The notes under the pieces are model-generated. The model was given only the letters and a program-made list of their open reading frames with translations. It had not been told where the DNA came from and did no database searches. A DNA stretch of 6,771 nucleotides from Candidatus Omnitrophota bacterium. Its GTDB lineage: Bacteria > Omnitrophota > Gorgyraeia > Gygaellales > Profunditerraquicolaceae. Positions 6,752 through 6,771 of this stretch are shown here, one piece after another; positions within the stretch are counted from its first letter, which is position 1, and every line of letters begins with the position of its first letter. The stretch spans positions 1 through 6,771 of the forward strand of contig JAQTNB010000063.1 in assembly GCA_028714055.1 (NCBI GenBank), in the 5' to 3' direction. Position numbers and translations under genes: made by a program.

Positions 6752-6771
6752 GATCCACCTTCCGCAGCAGA
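6748..6771 (-). CDS. Possible C-terminal tail of an upstream gene, cut by the window edge
   Basis: Reading leftwards from the right edge, seven sense codons (S-A-A-E-G-G-S) are followed by TGA at 6750-6748. This TGA overlaps the ATG of the next gene as ATGA. The last residues of the 482-aa gene, S-A-G-G-G-A then TGA, sit at its own ATGA junction with the 458-aa gene and look very similar in both DNA and protein. The inference is that another member of the same tandem family lies just upstream and ends here. Only 24 bases are visible and a purine-rich ribosome binding site would by itself yield such residues, so this is tentative. Confidence 0.4.
   Translation of the reverse strand, partial: SAAEGGS
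6755..6763 (-). promoter_or_regulatory. Ribosome binding site of the 482-aa radical SAM gene
   Basis: A purine-rich GGAAGGTGG lies just before the ATG at 6751-6749, with six bases between GGAAGG and the start. It supports this ATG as the start, as does the protein beginning MKVALINP, which matches the starts of both paralogues in the window. Confidence 0.8.

Overview
The window is a densely packed block of genes, all on the minus strand and reading from the right edge towards the left edge. There is essentially no intergenic DNA: the junctions are two 4-base ATGA overlaps, one 10-base gap and one 1-base gap. No promoter, terminator, RNA gene, CRISPR array or transposase was seen. The block therefore looks like the middle of one longer transcription unit, with its promoter and terminator outside the window.

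Layout in transcription order. (1) A possible tail of an upstream gene at the right edge (6748-6771). (2) A cobalamin-binding radical SAM protein of 482 aa (5303-6751). (3) A paralogue of 458 aa (3930-5306). (4) A 708-aa fusion of a family-2-type glycosyltransferase with a radical SAM/SPASM domain (1793-3919). (5) A third cobalamin-binding radical SAM paralogue whose frame continues without a stop into a second radical SAM domain and runs off the left edge (1-1791, 597 codons visible). Counting cysteine motifs, the window encodes five CxxxCxxC radical SAM sites plus one SPASM-type auxiliary cluster region.

The three cobalamin-type proteins are clear paralogues. Over the first 60 residues the 482-aa and 458-aa proteins share 46 identities, and the third shares 37-38 with each. 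The genes also share exactly identical DNA runs of 31-48 bases, which points to tandem duplication with later exchange between copies.

Functionally, the block combines a sugar-transfer module with several radical enzymes of the type that methylate or rearrange unactivated carbons. The best inference is a pathway that builds and decorates a glycan, glycolipid or glycosylated small molecule; the substrate cannot be read from the sequence.

The organism is bacterial, with intermediate GC (54% in one hand-counted stretch, 47% in another) and clear Shine-Dalgarno sequences. Dense clusters of cobalamin-type radical SAM genes beside family-2 glycosyltransferases suggest an uncultured anaerobic lineage such as Omnitrophota. 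That assignment is a low-confidence inference, as no taxonomic marker gene is present.
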